Shown here: piece by piece, positions 1 to 8,777 of the stretch
Layout of the letters: each line of letters starts with the position of its first letter
Numbering within the stretch: position 1 is the stretch's first letter
DNA from: a virus
Strand: one strand, 5' to 3'
Length of the DNA: 54,503 bases
Virus record (IMG/VR): IMGVR_UViG_3300031957_001318
Coordinates: 1-54,503 of that record
Position numbers and translations under genes: made by a program
The notes under the pieces: generated by a model
What the model was told of the DNA's origin: nothing
Seen by the model: only the letters and a program-made list of their open reading frames with translations
The model's database searches: none

Positions 1-91
1 TCCGATAATTATAGCAATCACCGCGTCTATTGTCAGTCCGGCCCATAAAGCGCTTTCCATCAAACCAAGAAACCAATCCACCATAAGAGCC
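1..91. repeat. Terminal direct repeat, left copy (circularisation overlap)
   Basis: Bases 1-91 are identical to bases 54413-54503. The repeat lies inside one gene whose reading frame continues from base 1 into the sequence before the right copy, so joining the copies makes an uninterrupted 142-residue ORF. The repeat is most simply an assembler overlap of a circular or terminally redundant genome; a true short terminal repeat is less likely because it would split a gene. Confidence 0.93.
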
Positions 92-400
92 AATCAATAC
101 CGCTAATATCGCGGCAATGTCGGACAAGACAAATGGTAGCGAGCCAACATACACTTCCGCGCCAATCAATCTGGCGATAGGGTAACACAACCCCGAGGCG
201 ATTACAAGCGCCCCCGCAAGCTGTTCCCTGAGATGGATTATGATAAACGTACCCACGATATTCCACATGGCGAATTTAAGCAGGGTGTAGTCTGGTAGGA
301 TTTGCGCCATAGCATAGCCGCCAAGAACAGCGACGGCCACGCCAGATTTAGACAGCGCCGCAACCACTGCGATTAGTGCAATGATGTACGGCCACACCAT
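1..400 (-). CDS. Multi-pass membrane protein, lysis region (5' part; gene crosses the junction)
   Basis: The ATG at 400 directly follows the stop of the upstream gene (401-403). The frame stays open to base 1 and, on the circle, continues through bases 54412-54384 to a TGA, giving 142 residues. The product begins with hydrophobic segments (about residues 2-34), has further ones around 40-60 and 85-113, and ends in a polar, charged tail. It stands between tail-tip and lysis genes, so a holin, antiholin or other membrane role in lysis is plausible. I recognise no named family. Confidence 0.8.
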   Translation of the reverse strand, partial: MVWPYIIALIAVVAALSKSGVAVAVLGGYAMAQILPDYTLLKFAMWNIVGTFIIIHLREQLAGALVIASGLCYPIARLIGAEVYVGSLPFVLSDIAAILAVLIGSYGGLVSWFDGKRFMGRTDNRRGDCYNYR

Positions 401-613
401 TTATTTATCCCCAGCCTTCGCCGTAATCCCACCAACATTCATGGCGCGCCCGGTTGCCATGACGGCGCACAGATCACGCGCCATAGCCCAAGCCTGCGCG
501 CTACCGTCAAAGTCGCCACGCTGGCACAGATCGTCAGCCGCCGCGATAGCTTCATTGACCATGCGACGTGTCTGCCGCGCGCCCCGGTTTAGTTGCTCTT
601 GATATTCACTCAT
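401..613 (-). CDS. Small conserved phage protein, tail/lysis boundary
   Basis: A 70-residue, largely helical soluble protein with no membrane segment. I chose the second in-frame ATG (613) because an AGGAAA sequence lies at proper distance before it; the ATG at 619 is the alternative. It is followed without gap by the junction-spanning membrane protein, so the two are probably co-translated. Function unknown; a small tail or lysis accessory is a guess from position. Confidence 0.7.
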   Translation of the reverse strand: MSEYQEQLNRGARQTRRMVNEAIAAADDLCQRGDFDGSAQAWAMARDLCAVMATGRAMNVGGITAKAGDK

Positions 614-627
614 TGCCATTTCCTATG

Positions 628-1116
628 TTAAGCCAATCCGCCCATGATCCAGACAGCGGCGTTGCGTGATCCACCACCATTGAGGCGAATTTGGAATGCG
701 TTAAATCCTGACGGAACCGTGATGCTGTCAACCGTCCCATCATGCAAGGTTACATTACCCGCATCAGTGTCAACGATTGCGTACTCCCCGGCTGCGCTAA
801 CCTGCGTAGAGAAAATTTGGTTAACGCCATACGACGAACCGCCGTCCGTCGAGAAAGCGATAGCGTCAAAAAGTTGCCCGCAATAATCAAGTCGCAAAAC
901 CTTTACACGCTCTGCAACTACGCTGGTAGCGCCGGAACCGCCATAAGTATTCCTGCGCCCCAACCAAAGATTATCAAGCGCGATCCCCTGAACCTTTGGC
1001 GCACCTGTAGCCCCGCCCGCCATTTCAATGGGGTTGTCTCTGTTCTGATACATCAACTGCGACGTTAGTGGCGCGTCGGGGTCAATCTGCGTATCGGTAA
1101 TCGGAATGTAAGCCAT
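628..1116 (-). CDS. Tail-tip or tail-fibre protein
   Basis: 162 residues. The N-terminus (MAYIPITDTQIDPDAPLTSQ) resembles the start of many siphovirus tail-fibre or tail-tip proteins that begin with a short adhesion segment before a beta-rich domain. The rest is rich in Gly, Ser, Val and Asp, consistent with a beta-sandwich. It is the last gene of the tail module, directly after the hub protein, so it probably sits at the distal end of the tail. Receptor binding is possible but not shown. Confidence 0.72.
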   Translation of the reverse strand: MAYIPITDTQIDPDAPLTSQLMYQNRDNPIEMAGGATGAPKVQGIALDNLWLGRRNTYGGSGATSVVAERVKVLRLDYCGQLFDAIAFSTDGGSSYGVNQIFSTQVSAAGEYAIVDTDAGNVTLHDGTVDSITVPSGFNAFQIRLNGGGSRNAAVWIMGGLA

Positions 1117-2889
1117 TTAGATAATCACATACGGGCCTGTGCCGTCTCCAAACAAAAGCGTTCCTTCATCAACCATGTAAGCGCCTCTCGCTTTTTGCGC
1201 TGCCGTACTTGAGCTATACACCGGCCTTGTGTTTTCTGTGATGTACGCATAACGCTTATCGAATGGGAACCGCTGCATTGTCAGCTTGACGCGATGCCCT
1301 TCAATAACATCTTCGCGCATTGTAACTTGCGACAGGAATTGCTGCAATTCGCCAGTAGGGGACTGAGACACATTGGAGCGCAAATCAACCACGTCAGCGA
1401 CTTCCAAGTTATCCTTGTAATCGACGGTCAATTCTGTCCTAACCGGAGCGCGTCGAAACCGATCAAGCAACCGCAGTGACAAAATACGCGCGTTCGCATC
1501 ATCGCCATGGTTAAACCAGCGAAAATTAACCGTCTTGAATTTAACGTCCCCGTATGCCTGTGGAAGCTTCTCTACAATGGACCCATTGACATAGCCACGC
1601 GAAAAGTTATTGTCGGACAGGTTTCGAGACGGATCAATCTGAACCGTGTTAAAGATTACGTCCGTGATTCGTTCATCGTCACGGTCCTCTTGCGATGCCT
1701 CAATAACAGCGTTATCGTCAGTGATTAAATACAACGTATCCGTGTCAACTGGCCGGTTCATGCGAAGTCGGATTTTCTGGTTTACGTCATCCCACCAGAT
1801 CGTAACACCCGCAACAGTGATTTCCTCAATCAGTGACGCAACACCAGTCGGCTTTAGAATGTCCGTTGTCAGTACCGTTGATGGTGCCCAACGTGAAACC
1901 TCTTGCTGCCAATCTGCGAAAGTGATAAACGACGGATCGATACCCGCGTAATTCACAAGCAAGTCATAGATCACGTCATCAATACGCTGCCTGCGTGGTG
2001 AGAACGTCAATTGGAACGTGTCATCAACGCTATGTGATGCAATGGACGTTCCAGAAACGCCGCGCTCAGTAACGGTGATAGTATCGCCTGACCGCGTAAA
2101 CTTGATAATCTCGGAGCCGATAGCCGCAAAGCCGCTAGTCGGATACCCATCCGAGGCAGCGATGCCAGCGGGCGTTAGGTTGAACACAGGGTAAACCGTA
2201 GCCGTGTCAATATCGGTGTCAATCTTGGCGCGCGACTGTGCGGGCGCTACGGCTTTGTCATCGTCTGCAAGTTTAAGAATGTCCTTGCCCGTTACAGTGA
2301 CGCGACCCCCATTATCCGATACCTTCATTTCCGTAATTATGAAATGCCGGGTTGACGTGATCGTAACAACGCCATCTTTGATGTACCCCGTAACCTTGCG
2401 CATAGGACGCCCGGCATAGTTAGGGTTGCGTGCCCGTAGACGCCCCCAGAACGTGCCAACGTCTTTCGGATTGTAGCCCACGCCGCTTAGCTGTGCCGCG
2501 CCCGAGATGCGCTCAGACTGGTACTTGTCGCAAAACCTGTCATGGTATGGGAAGTCAGTGAATGTGGCAGTGATCTTACCCCGCTCACCAAGGCCATACA
2601 TCCGTTCGTCAGAACCGGCGATGTTTGCCTTGGCACTACTGCCAGACACAGACACAAGGCAAGGGAATGTAGTCTGCCCCTTCGGATAGTTACTGCGCGG
2701 CGTTACGAATTTATACGTCTTGACAATCTTGTCATAATTCTCTTGATCGGCGCACGTAAAGAACGTATTGAAGCACTTATACGCCACAGACCCGCCGAGT
2801 GCAGCCGTGCATGGCGCAACACCAAACGTCCTAGAGCAGTAGTCTAGATCAAGCTCAATGGATTCGAATGGTTCCTCATTGCTCGACAT
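1117..2889 (-). CDS. Tail hub / baseplate protein with N-terminal cysteine motif
   Basis: 590 residues, the third large tail gene after tape measure and distal tail protein. Near the N-terminus two cysteine pairs occur in the order YCSRTFGVAPCTA and KCFNTFFTCAD, a pattern I associate with tail-tip hub proteins of alphaproteobacterial and marine siphoviruses. The remainder is long and beta-rich, as expected for a gp27-like hub that holds the tail tube end. It overlaps the preceding gene by 14 bases. Confidence 0.78.
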   Translation of the reverse strand: MSSNEEPFESIELDLDYCSRTFGVAPCTAALGGSVAYKCFNTFFTCADQENYDKIVKTYKFVTPRSNYPKGQTTFPCLVSVSGSSAKANIAGSDERMYGLGERGKITATFTDFPYHDRFCDKYQSERISGAAQLSGVGYNPKDVGTFWGRLRARNPNYAGRPMRKVTGYIKDGVVTITSTRHFIITEMKVSDNGGRVTVTGKDILKLADDDKAVAPAQSRAKIDTDIDTATVYPVFNLTPAGIAASDGYPTSGFAAIGSEIIKFTRSGDTITVTERGVSGTSIASHSVDDTFQLTFSPRRQRIDDVIYDLLVNYAGIDPSFITFADWQQEVSRWAPSTVLTTDILKPTGVASLIEEITVAGVTIWWDDVNQKIRLRMNRPVDTDTLYLITDDNAVIEASQEDRDDERITDVIFNTVQIDPSRNLSDNNFSRGYVNGSIVEKLPQAYGDVKFKTVNFRWFNHGDDANARILSLRLLDRFRRAPVRTELTVDYKDNLEVADVVDLRSNVSQSPTGELQQFLSQVTMREDVIEGHRVKLTMQRFPFDKRYAYITENTRPVYSSSTAAQKARGAYMVDEGTLLFGDGTGPYVII

Positions 2890-3673
2890 AAGCGCTCACA
2901 TCCATTGATACAGACATCAAAACCCCGCCTTCTTCATACGTTGGCGACAACTCACCCCCACGCTCTGGACGCCAGCAATATCCCATGTCTTCCGGCATGA
3001 AGTCAGGGTTACCCGCATAAAAGAATGTTCTGCCAGAATTATAGTGATCCTCAAAAACGGCCATGTCGTTATCCACAAAGTCACGTTCCAGCAATCCAAA
3101 ATCAATCGTCGTTTCAGCACCAATACGCTTAATCCGGTTGCCAAGGAATTGCCCGCCAATACTGGTAGAGTTTAGCAGTTCAATCTTCTTGCCGTGATTG
3201 ATGGACAGGTGCCCAGAAATAACACCGCCGTCAATAACCAACCGCCTGCCAAGCTTAATGACACCAATGGATGCAGGCCCGTTGAAAATGTTAAACCGCC
3301 AATACCTAGAGAACGTAAGCGGAAACAGAACAATGATCGTATCATCTGTTAGCGGGCTAAGGAAAACACCAATGGCGGTGTATGTAACCCCGTCCGTCGA
3401 TGTTTGAAGCGTGAAATTAGCCCCCTGCGTTGCCATGTCGTGCGCGGCTATGCACAAGCAATCCGCACCGGCTGAAAAACCACGGTCTACCGTGATGCTA
3501 GCAGATGCAACAGCGGGCGTCCAGAAGTCAAAGGTCGTGTCCTCAATCGCATTAGCGCCTTGGCCGTCACTCGTTTCGCTTGAAACAGTAATAGTCCCAT
3601 CTTCGAACAAGTTACTATACAGCAGCATCGGCTTATCTGTGTCGGTCGCGCCGGATTTGATTTCCATTGTCAT
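2876..3673 (-). CDS. Distal-tail-like protein
   Basis: 265 residues, three bases downstream of the tape-measure stop. The middle (about residues 45-150) reads like a jelly-roll carbohydrate-type domain (DGVTYTAI, FSRYWRFNIF), and the C-terminal part has the GxTxxxDFGLL and YAGNPDF pattern seen in tail-tip assembly proteins. Position between tape measure and hub fits a distal tail protein that closes the tube. Family assignment is by position and style. Confidence 0.7.
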   Translation of the reverse strand: MTMEIKSGATDTDKPMLLYSNLFEDGTITVSSETSDGQGANAIEDTTFDFWTPAVASASITVDRGFSAGADCLCIAAHDMATQGANFTLQTSTDGVTYTAIGVFLSPLTDDTIIVLFPLTFSRYWRFNIFNGPASIGVIKLGRRLVIDGGVISGHLSINHGKKIELLNSTSIGGQFLGNRIKRIGAETTIDFGLLERDFVDNDMAVFEDHYNSGRTFFYAGNPDFMPEDMGYCWRPERGGELSPTYEEGGVLMSVSMDVSAYVEQ

Positions 3674-3676
3674 GAT

Positions 3677-5686
3677 TTATCGCCTGTTGAAAATAACGCG
3701 GCCATCGCCCGACGCTTCATAAAGTTGGTTCGTCCAATCCTCAAACATATCCCGCGCCCAATCCGGCCCGTCAAATGATACCAGAATAGTCCTGCGCGGC
3801 TCCCTTGGTGCCGTTGTGCCAGCGCTGGAACCGCCACCAGCACCGCCGCCGCCGCTTCCTTGTGGGTTCTGGCTTGCGATATTGGCAATCATCGCGCCGG
3901 TCTTGGCGAGCGATGCGGCAGATGCAGCAGCAGCAAGTGGTGGACCGCCAAACTTCATCCCCCAACGCCAAGCGGAAACAGCGGATTCCCAGCCTTCCAT
4001 TACCGCGTTAGCAATTGCTGCCGCCTGACCGATGCGGAATAGCTTCATGCTTTCCGTTTGCATTAGGCTAGACAGGTCGCCAAACATGGTACGATAACCA
4101 GACATACGCTCTTCGCGTTCTGCGCTCCTGATTTCCGCCATGCGGTCTTGGTATTCCTGCTCAATACGAAGGCGCGCCTCGTTATGCCCGCCAATCGCGG
4201 CAAGCTCGCTTTCATTGTATTGCGCCAGCAAGTCTAGCTGTTCCGTGCGCCATGCTTGTAGCGCCTCGGATTCCGTCCGCAGCCCTTCAATGAATTGATC
4301 TAGCTGCGACTGCCGTTGATCCGTGCCACCGCCACCACCAGCGTCAAGTCCTAATGGATCAGTCTCACCAAGCAATAGATTAGGGTCGCGCTCTTTAGCC
4401 GCCGCAGATGCAGCCCCAGCCGCTTCTAGAAGAACGTCGCGCAGGACAATAGCGCGGTCAATAGCGTTAGTGAACCAAGCGCCACCATTCGAAATGGACC
4501 GGAACCGCTCAGCAGTAACAGCCGCCTCGGACGTCTTGATTTCCAATTGCAGCATTTCCGACAACGCGTTTTGGATGCCGACAGGCAATTGCGACATTGA
4601 GATATTGTTCGCCTCGATAAAACCCTGCATCCGACGCAATGCGGCTGTTTGCTGATCAAACGTGCGCGCAGTGCCGATAGCCTGCATGATTTCTTCAAGT
4701 TCAAACGCTTGCGCCCGCGTTACGTCAAACGCTTGCTCAATGCGCAAGATAGCATCACGCAAAGCAGGCCCGGACGCCGCAAGCGCGTAATATTCCCGTG
4801 TCGCATCCGCAGCAAGAGCGGCTTGTTCGCGTAGGGTTCTTTCGATCTCGGCAATCTGCAATTGGCTTAGAGCCTGCGCGGCCTGCCTGACTGATTCCGC
4901 ATACTGGCCATATCTTTCCGTCAATTCCTCAACTGACATACGCAGGATTTCGCCAGTCTGCTGCAGTCCAGATTGCAATTCACTAAGACGGTCCATGCGG
5001 TCACTTAGTGTTTCCGCTTCATCCCCCGCACCGATTGCGGAAATAACCCACTGACCAAGAGCCGCAGCGCCAGCAATAACACCAATCGTCACAAGAGACG
5101 TGGGGTTAACCAGCCCCATTAGGCCGCCACGAAGAGCGGAAAACGCAGATTGCCCTTCCAGCTTCATTTGATTGAAAATACCTGCAACCTGCGTACCTTG
5201 CTGCATGGCGAGGATCAGCGGGCTTTGCCCGCTCGCCATCATCATGGCGATATCTTGAAACTGGAATCCCATGTTCAGGATGTGGCGGTTCGCAGCACCA
5301 ACCTGAGTGCCCATAACACCAGCCGCAGCGCCCGTTGCAAGATAGCCTTGTTGCAACTGTTCTAGCGCCGCATCGGCCTGTTGACTTGAAAGCACCCCCA
5401 ATTGAACAGCGCGCGCGACTTCTTGCTGCGCATTGGCATATGCAAGCTCAGCAGATAGCGCAGTATTGTATTTAGCGGCAAGTTGTTCAATTTCGCGGGC
5501 GTTATCAGCAGCAGCGCGGGCGTTACTGATAAACCGACCATCAGCAGACCGGAACCTAGTGACCAGCTTTGCAGCCCCAATAGCAGCCTTACCCGCCGCC
5601 TGTTCCATGGTCAGAAGGTTGCGCGCGGCACTCAAAGCCTGAGTGCTATCAATCTCAAAACCAAGGCGCGCAATATCGTCAGCCAT
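3677..5686 (-). CDS. Tail tape measure protein
   Basis: 669 residues, the longest tail gene. The N-terminal half is long, Ala/Gln/Glu-rich helix (residues about 15-130 and 220-420), and hydrophobic Gly/Ala stretches occur at about 150-215 (MMMASGQSPLILAMQQG, TSLVTIGVIAGAAALGQWV) and near 590-625. This is the usual tape-measure layout of coiled coil plus membrane-active segments. ATG at 5686 overlaps the stop of the frameshifted chaperone. The length predicts a tail of roughly 100 nm by the common one-residue to 0.15 nm rule. Confidence 0.93.
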   Translation of the reverse strand: MADDIARLGFEIDSTQALSAARNLLTMEQAAGKAAIGAAKLVTRFRSADGRFISNARAAADNAREIEQLAAKYNTALSAELAYANAQQEVARAVQLGVLSSQQADAALEQLQQGYLATGAAAGVMGTQVGAANRHILNMGFQFQDIAMMMASGQSPLILAMQQGTQVAGIFNQMKLEGQSAFSALRGGLMGLVNPTSLVTIGVIAGAAALGQWVISAIGAGDEAETLSDRMDRLSELQSGLQQTGEILRMSVEELTERYGQYAESVRQAAQALSQLQIAEIERTLREQAALAADATREYYALAASGPALRDAILRIEQAFDVTRAQAFELEEIMQAIGTARTFDQQTAALRRMQGFIEANNISMSQLPVGIQNALSEMLQLEIKTSEAAVTAERFRSISNGGAWFTNAIDRAIVLRDVLLEAAGAASAAAKERDPNLLLGETDPLGLDAGGGGGTDQRQSQLDQFIEGLRTESEALQAWRTEQLDLLAQYNESELAAIGGHNEARLRIEQEYQDRMAEIRSAEREERMSGYRTMFGDLSSLMQTESMKLFRIGQAAAIANAVMEGWESAVSAWRWGMKFGGPPLAAAASAASLAKTGAMIANIASQNPQGSGGGGAGGGSSAGTTAPREPRRTILVSFDGPDWARDMFEDWTNQLYEASGDGRVIFNRR

Positions 5687-6071
5687 TCTTACCTAACCTT
5701 GCCTTTTCGTTTTCAGCCTGCCGCGCCCTCCAAGCTGACCGATACGCATTATCCATTCGATAGATTATATCGCGCTCATGCCGATCTAGCAAAAAGCCAC
5801 GATCCGCGCAATAATCCGCCATCATGCTTGGATTTATTGCCGTTTCATTTCCGTAGAACCTGCGCAACTCCCAAAACACATCAACGTATTTTTGAGCATC
5901 CCAGCTTACCGAGTAATCTTCAATCCTATCGCCGCGCCCAGATGCCTGATAATAGCTGCGCTGTGTGTGGTATTCACCGCTACCCTTGCGCTTTTCCCAA
6001 TGGGTATGAGTTTCCCAATAAACCCACCGTTCAGCGTAACGAACGCATTGCGCCGTTACGCTTTGGTAAAA
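5679..6071 (-). CDS. Tail assembly chaperone, downstream frame (T-like), reached by -1 frameshift
   Basis: This frame is open from about 6071 to the stop at 5679 and encodes about 130 residues rich in Trp, Tyr, Arg and Glu. It has no convincing start codon near its 5' end. It is in the -1 frame relative to the upstream chaperone, and the frames overlap at a GAT TTT ACC AAA GCG TAA sequence where a slip on TTT would enter it. This matches the G/GT arrangement of lambda, in which the fusion product guides tube assembly on the tape measure. The exact slip site is inferred. Confidence 0.8.
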   Translation of the reverse strand, partial: FYQSVTAQCVRYAERWVYWETHTHWEKRKGSGEYHTQRSYYQASGRGDRIEDYSVSWDAQKYVDVFWELRRFYGNETAINPSMMADYCADRGFLLDRHERDIIYRMDNAYRSAWRARQAENEKARLGKNG

Positions 6072-6487
6072 TCCGTGATCTTGGCAACCCCTGCGACAAG
6101 CTGGCGCTTCATTTCTGCAACGGACGTGATAACCTTAAGAACGTTCGCGCGGGAGAATTTAGTATCAAGATCACCTAGCTTCTTATCGCCCCAATCCCAA
6201 TCCACAACGCACGTAGCAAGTTGTTCGTCGCTAGGAATGATGCCGCTAATCATGGCAACCACTTCCCCGCCGTCTTCATCCGTCACCTCTTTGCCCGCAA
6301 CCCACTTCCGGCCAAGCAACTCTTTCTGCTTGCGTTCCGCAATCGCAATGGCGTCAGGGTTACGAACGGAGCGGATTTTCCAAACAATGCCCGTCCCCAC
6401 TTCTTCGCCCGTCTCAGGATCACGCCCCTTAATCTCCAGATCAAAAACAGCATCATCCTGCTTGAACAGGTTGCTAATATCAGTCAA
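6056..6487 (-). CDS. Tail assembly chaperone (G-like)
   Basis: 143 residues, acidic N-terminal half with the sequence GTGIVWKIRSVRNPDAIAIA and a helical C-terminal half. It lies between the major tail protein and the tape measure, the fixed place of tail chaperones. Its stop (TAA at 6056-6058) is followed in the -1 frame by an open frame, so a minority product should be the longer GT-type fusion. Chaperones of this kind bind the tape measure and are lost from the mature tail. Confidence 0.85.
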   Translation of the reverse strand: MTDISNLFKQDDAVFDLEIKGRDPETGEEVGTGIVWKIRSVRNPDAIAIAERKQKELLGRKWVAGKEVTDEDGGEVVAMISGIIPSDEQLATCVVDWDWGDKKLGDLDTKFSRANVLKVITSVAEMKRQLVAGVAKITDFTKA

Positions 6488-6506
6488 AGTAACCTCCTTA
6501 GTTTAT

Positions 6507-6986
6507 TTAGATAAGCTCCGGATCAGCCACAATAGGCGCTTGGTTTAGGCCAAGCTGGAACGTCTCGTTGTCGAAATCCTCACCGCCACCGCCGGTGAAG
6601 TTAGGACCACCCACGATACCCCGCGAATACCGAATGGTGTTGGTGTACAGTGCGCTAGGAGCATCGGCGCTTTCCAGCTTGAACGCATAGTTAAACCGCG
6701 TCCCTGCAGCAGTACGAAGCGCATCTTGGCCCGTGTCTTCGTAGTCACGCCCGACCACAATTTCAGTGTCCGACGCCATACGGTAGCCTTTTTTCTTTTG
6801 GCTAACGTCAGTACCGATGTAGTCCTGCGATACGATATTGTCCGTCACGCCGAAGTCAGGCAGCGTTACCACGTTGCCAATTTCCACCCAAGTAAGCGCC
6901 TCAAACCCCGCAAGGTTAAGGTCAGCCGCTTGGGCAGTAGCGCAAATGTACAGTTTACTCTCGCGTTTGATGCCAGTATCGGCCAT
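6507..6986 (-). CDS. Major tail tube protein
   Basis: 159 residues, preceded by a GAAGGAAAGAGG ribosome site. It has the features of tube proteins of the lambda V / phage tail tube type: ETFQLGLNQAP near the C-terminus, and a beta-rich body with KGYRMASDTEIVVGRDYEDTG followed by TAAGTRFNYAFKLE. It is first in the tube-chaperone-tape-measure series. A start at 6986 is supported by the ribosome site. Confidence 0.85.
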   Translation of the reverse strand: MADTGIKRESKLYICATAQAADLNLAGFEALTWVEIGNVVTLPDFGVTDNIVSQDYIGTDVSQKKKGYRMASDTEIVVGRDYEDTGQDALRTAAGTRFNYAFKLESADAPSALYTNTIRYSRGIVGGPNFTGGGGEDFDNETFQLGLNQAPIVADPELI

Positions 6987-7018
6987 CCTCTTTCCTTCGC
7001 TAAGTTAGAATTTCATGC

Positions 7019-7048
7019 TTGACAGTATACCCGTGGTCGTGCTATCTA
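7019..7048 (+). promoter_or_regulatory. Sigma70-like promoter for the 7.1 kb plus-strand gene
   Basis: TTGACA at 7019-7024, an 18-base spacer and TATCTA at 7043-7048, followed 33 bases later by the ATG of the plus-strand gene with AGGAGG before it. The 18-base spacing recurs in other phage promoters in this genome. Confidence 0.65.
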
Positions 7049-7081
7049 GCAAAGCAGGCATAGAACATAGGAGGTTTTGCC

Positions 7082-7396
7082 ATGAGTGAGTACAAGGTTG
7101 GTGATCGTGTGCGACTTCGGCCACATGCTCGGTTTATGAATAATGACATATGTACTGTTTTTAGGGTTTACGATAATCCAAGATGGCCTTTAGATATCCT
7201 TTGTGATAATGGACGTTACACATTTTCTATTTCAAGCGACAACATCGAACCCTACACCGACCCCGAACCCACCACACCCGACCACATCACCCAACTGCGC
7301 GCCATGACCGAGGACGCGCTATCCAAGGGCGACTACAACCAAGCCGCTATCCTCGCAAACGCACTGGCGCAACTCACCCCCAAGCCCACCACCTGA
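7082..7396 (+). CDS. Hypothetical protein of plus-strand island in the tail region
   Basis: 104 residues. The N-terminal 55 residues read like a small beta-barrel (VGDRVRLRPHARF, then ICTVFRVYD), similar in style to SH3-like or KOW folds; a Pro/Thr linker leads to a short helical C-terminus with ALSKGDYNQAAILANALAQL. It runs against the surrounding late genes, has its own promoter and AGGAGG site, and its 3' end overlaps the convergent tail-terminator gene by 23 bases. Function unknown. Confidence 0.72.
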   Translation: MSEYKVGDRVRLRPHARFMNNDICTVFRVYDNPRWPLDILCDNGRYTFSISSDNIEPYTDPEPTTPDHITQLRAMTEDALSKGDYNQAAILANALAQLTPKPTT

Positions 7397-7802
7397 CTTC
7401 AACCGGCAACCGCATCATACCAATCGCGTCATCACGATACGCGGAACCTGCGACAAATGGGGTTTCGCGTATCTTCACGTTTAGGTCTGAATATGTCAGC
7501 CGCAAGTCTTTAGGAAAATGCGCGCGGATCAAGCCAACCACGCCCATGCGCTGCATATGCGTCCAAGTCATCGGCGTGAGGACTGACACCATGAATGTAC
7601 CACGATGAAAGTCTGGCGCGTCTGTTGTAACGTACTCGCGCGACGGATCAAACCGCACGTCATCCGTTAGCAAGAACGCGGTATTTGCAGGCGGGTCATA
7701 TGTCTCGCCCGGTTCGCTGATGTAGTAGCCGCCTGACATGGATGCGAGGCGGTCGCGTAGGGCGGCGTAGATTTTCGCGTCTAGGTTTGTGATTAGTGGC
7801 AT
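7374..7802 (-). CDS. Tail terminator-like protein
   Basis: 142 residues located between the HK97 gp10-like completion gene and the tail tube gene, the usual site of a tail terminator (lambda U, DUF4128 type). Sequence features fit: an N-terminal helix (ITNLDAKIYAALRDRLASM), a central beta segment (TFMVSVLTPM) and a C-terminal strand (RLPVEVRWWAWG). The product would cap the tail tube and join it to the head. Confidence 0.72.
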   Translation of the reverse strand: MPLITNLDAKIYAALRDRLASMSGGYYISEPGETYDPPANTAFLLTDDVRFDPSREYVTTDAPDFHRGTFMVSVLTPMTWTHMQRMGVVGLIRAHFPKDLRLTYSDLNVKIRETPFVAGSAYRDDAIGMMRLPVEVRWWAWG

Positions 7803-7820
7803 TATTGGCTCCGATGGGGA

Positions 7821-7849
7821 TTGACAGGCGAATTGTCATAGTGTAAGGA
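7821..7849 (+). promoter_or_regulatory. Promoter of the TTGACAGGC family (RNA ligase)
   Basis: TTGACA at 7821-7826 followed by GGCGAA, then a 17-base spacer to TAAGGA at 7844-7849. The AGGAGG and ATG of the RNA ligase follow. The TTGACAGGC(A/G)AA start is shared with sites at 13989 and 22511. Confidence 0.6.
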
Positions 7850-7873
7850 TAGCGTGTCAAATAGGAGGTTACT

Positions 7874-8770
7874 ATGACACAGTTTGTTAAGTACATGCAT
7901 CTTGAGCGTTTTGGCTCTGATGAAGTTGATGGCATTGAAGTGGGTAAAACTCTTGTGTTTCCGAAACTTGACGGCACCAATGCACAGGTTTGGCTGAATG
8001 AGGATGGCTCTATCGGATGCGGTTCGCGGAACCGTGTTCTGTCCGTTGATGCTGACAACGCCGGGTTTATGAATTGGGCGATTGATCAGCAGAATATCAA
8101 ACAGTACCTTACGTCGCATCCGAACCATACGCTTTACGGTGAATGGCTTGTCCCGCATAGTCTGAAAACGTACCGCGACGACGCTTGGCGTCGGTTCTAT
8201 GTGTTTGATGTTTTCGACCACGCGGACGGGCGGTTTATCCCGTATGACGATTACAAGGATGGCATCGAGCGGCATGGCCTTGACTTTGTAACGCCAATCG
8301 CCATCGTCAAAAACGGCAGCTTTGATAAGTACCTGCAATGCCTTGACCACAACACGTTTGCCATTAAGGACGGTGAAGGTATTGGCGAAGGTGTCGTTAT
8401 CAAGAACTACGACTTTGAAAACAAGTATGGCCGCGTCGTGTGGGCGAAGATCGTTACCACGGCATTCAAGGAAATGCACGTTGCGGCGATGGGCGCGGCT
8501 GAGATTGGCGGTCTTTGCGTCGAGGAAATCATTGTCAACGATTGCGTCACCAAGCATCTTGTCGATAAAACTCACGCCAAGATTGAAGCCCAAAATTTCG
8601 GCTGGAATAGCAAGATGATCCCGCAACTTCTCGGTATGGTCTGGCATGATCTTATCACCGAGGAAATTTGGGATATTCTGAAGAAACATAAGAACCCGCG
8701 TATTGACTTCCGTGCGTTGCAGCGGTTTTGCATTGCTAAGGTAAAAGAGCTAAGATCGGACTTGTTCTAA
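7874..8770 (+). CDS. RNA ligase (T4 Rnl2-like superfamily)
   Basis: 298 residues of the covalent nucleotidyltransferase superfamily. Motif I is KLDGTN with the adenylated lysine at residue 31. Motif III-like YVFDVF follows at about 117, motif IV is EGVVIKNYD at about 173, and motif V is WAKIV at about 191. A helical C-terminal domain completes it. Such enzymes join 3'-OH and 5'-phosphate RNA ends using ATP. The gene lies antisense among tail genes with its own promoter, and a tRNA-Asn gene begins seven bases after its stop, suggesting one transcript. A DNA ligase is less likely because no oligonucleotide-binding domain or zinc site follows. Confidence 0.9.
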   Translation: MTQFVKYMHLERFGSDEVDGIEVGKTLVFPKLDGTNAQVWLNEDGSIGCGSRNRVLSVDADNAGFMNWAIDQQNIKQYLTSHPNHTLYGEWLVPHSLKTYRDDAWRRFYVFDVFDHADGRFIPYDDYKDGIERHGLDFVTPIAIVKNGSFDKYLQCLDHNTFAIKDGEGIGEGVVIKNYDFENKYGRVVWAKIVTTAFKEMHVAAMGAAEIGGLCVEEIIVNDCVTKHLVDKTHAKIEAQNFGWNSKMIPQLLGMVWHDLITEEIWDILKKHKNPRIDFRALQRFCIAKVKELRSDLF

Positions 8771-8777
8771 TCTTACT

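Noticed and set aside
7802-8689. 295-codon minus-strand frame
   Set aside because: Antisense to the RNA ligase, whose motifs are clear; no ribosome site.
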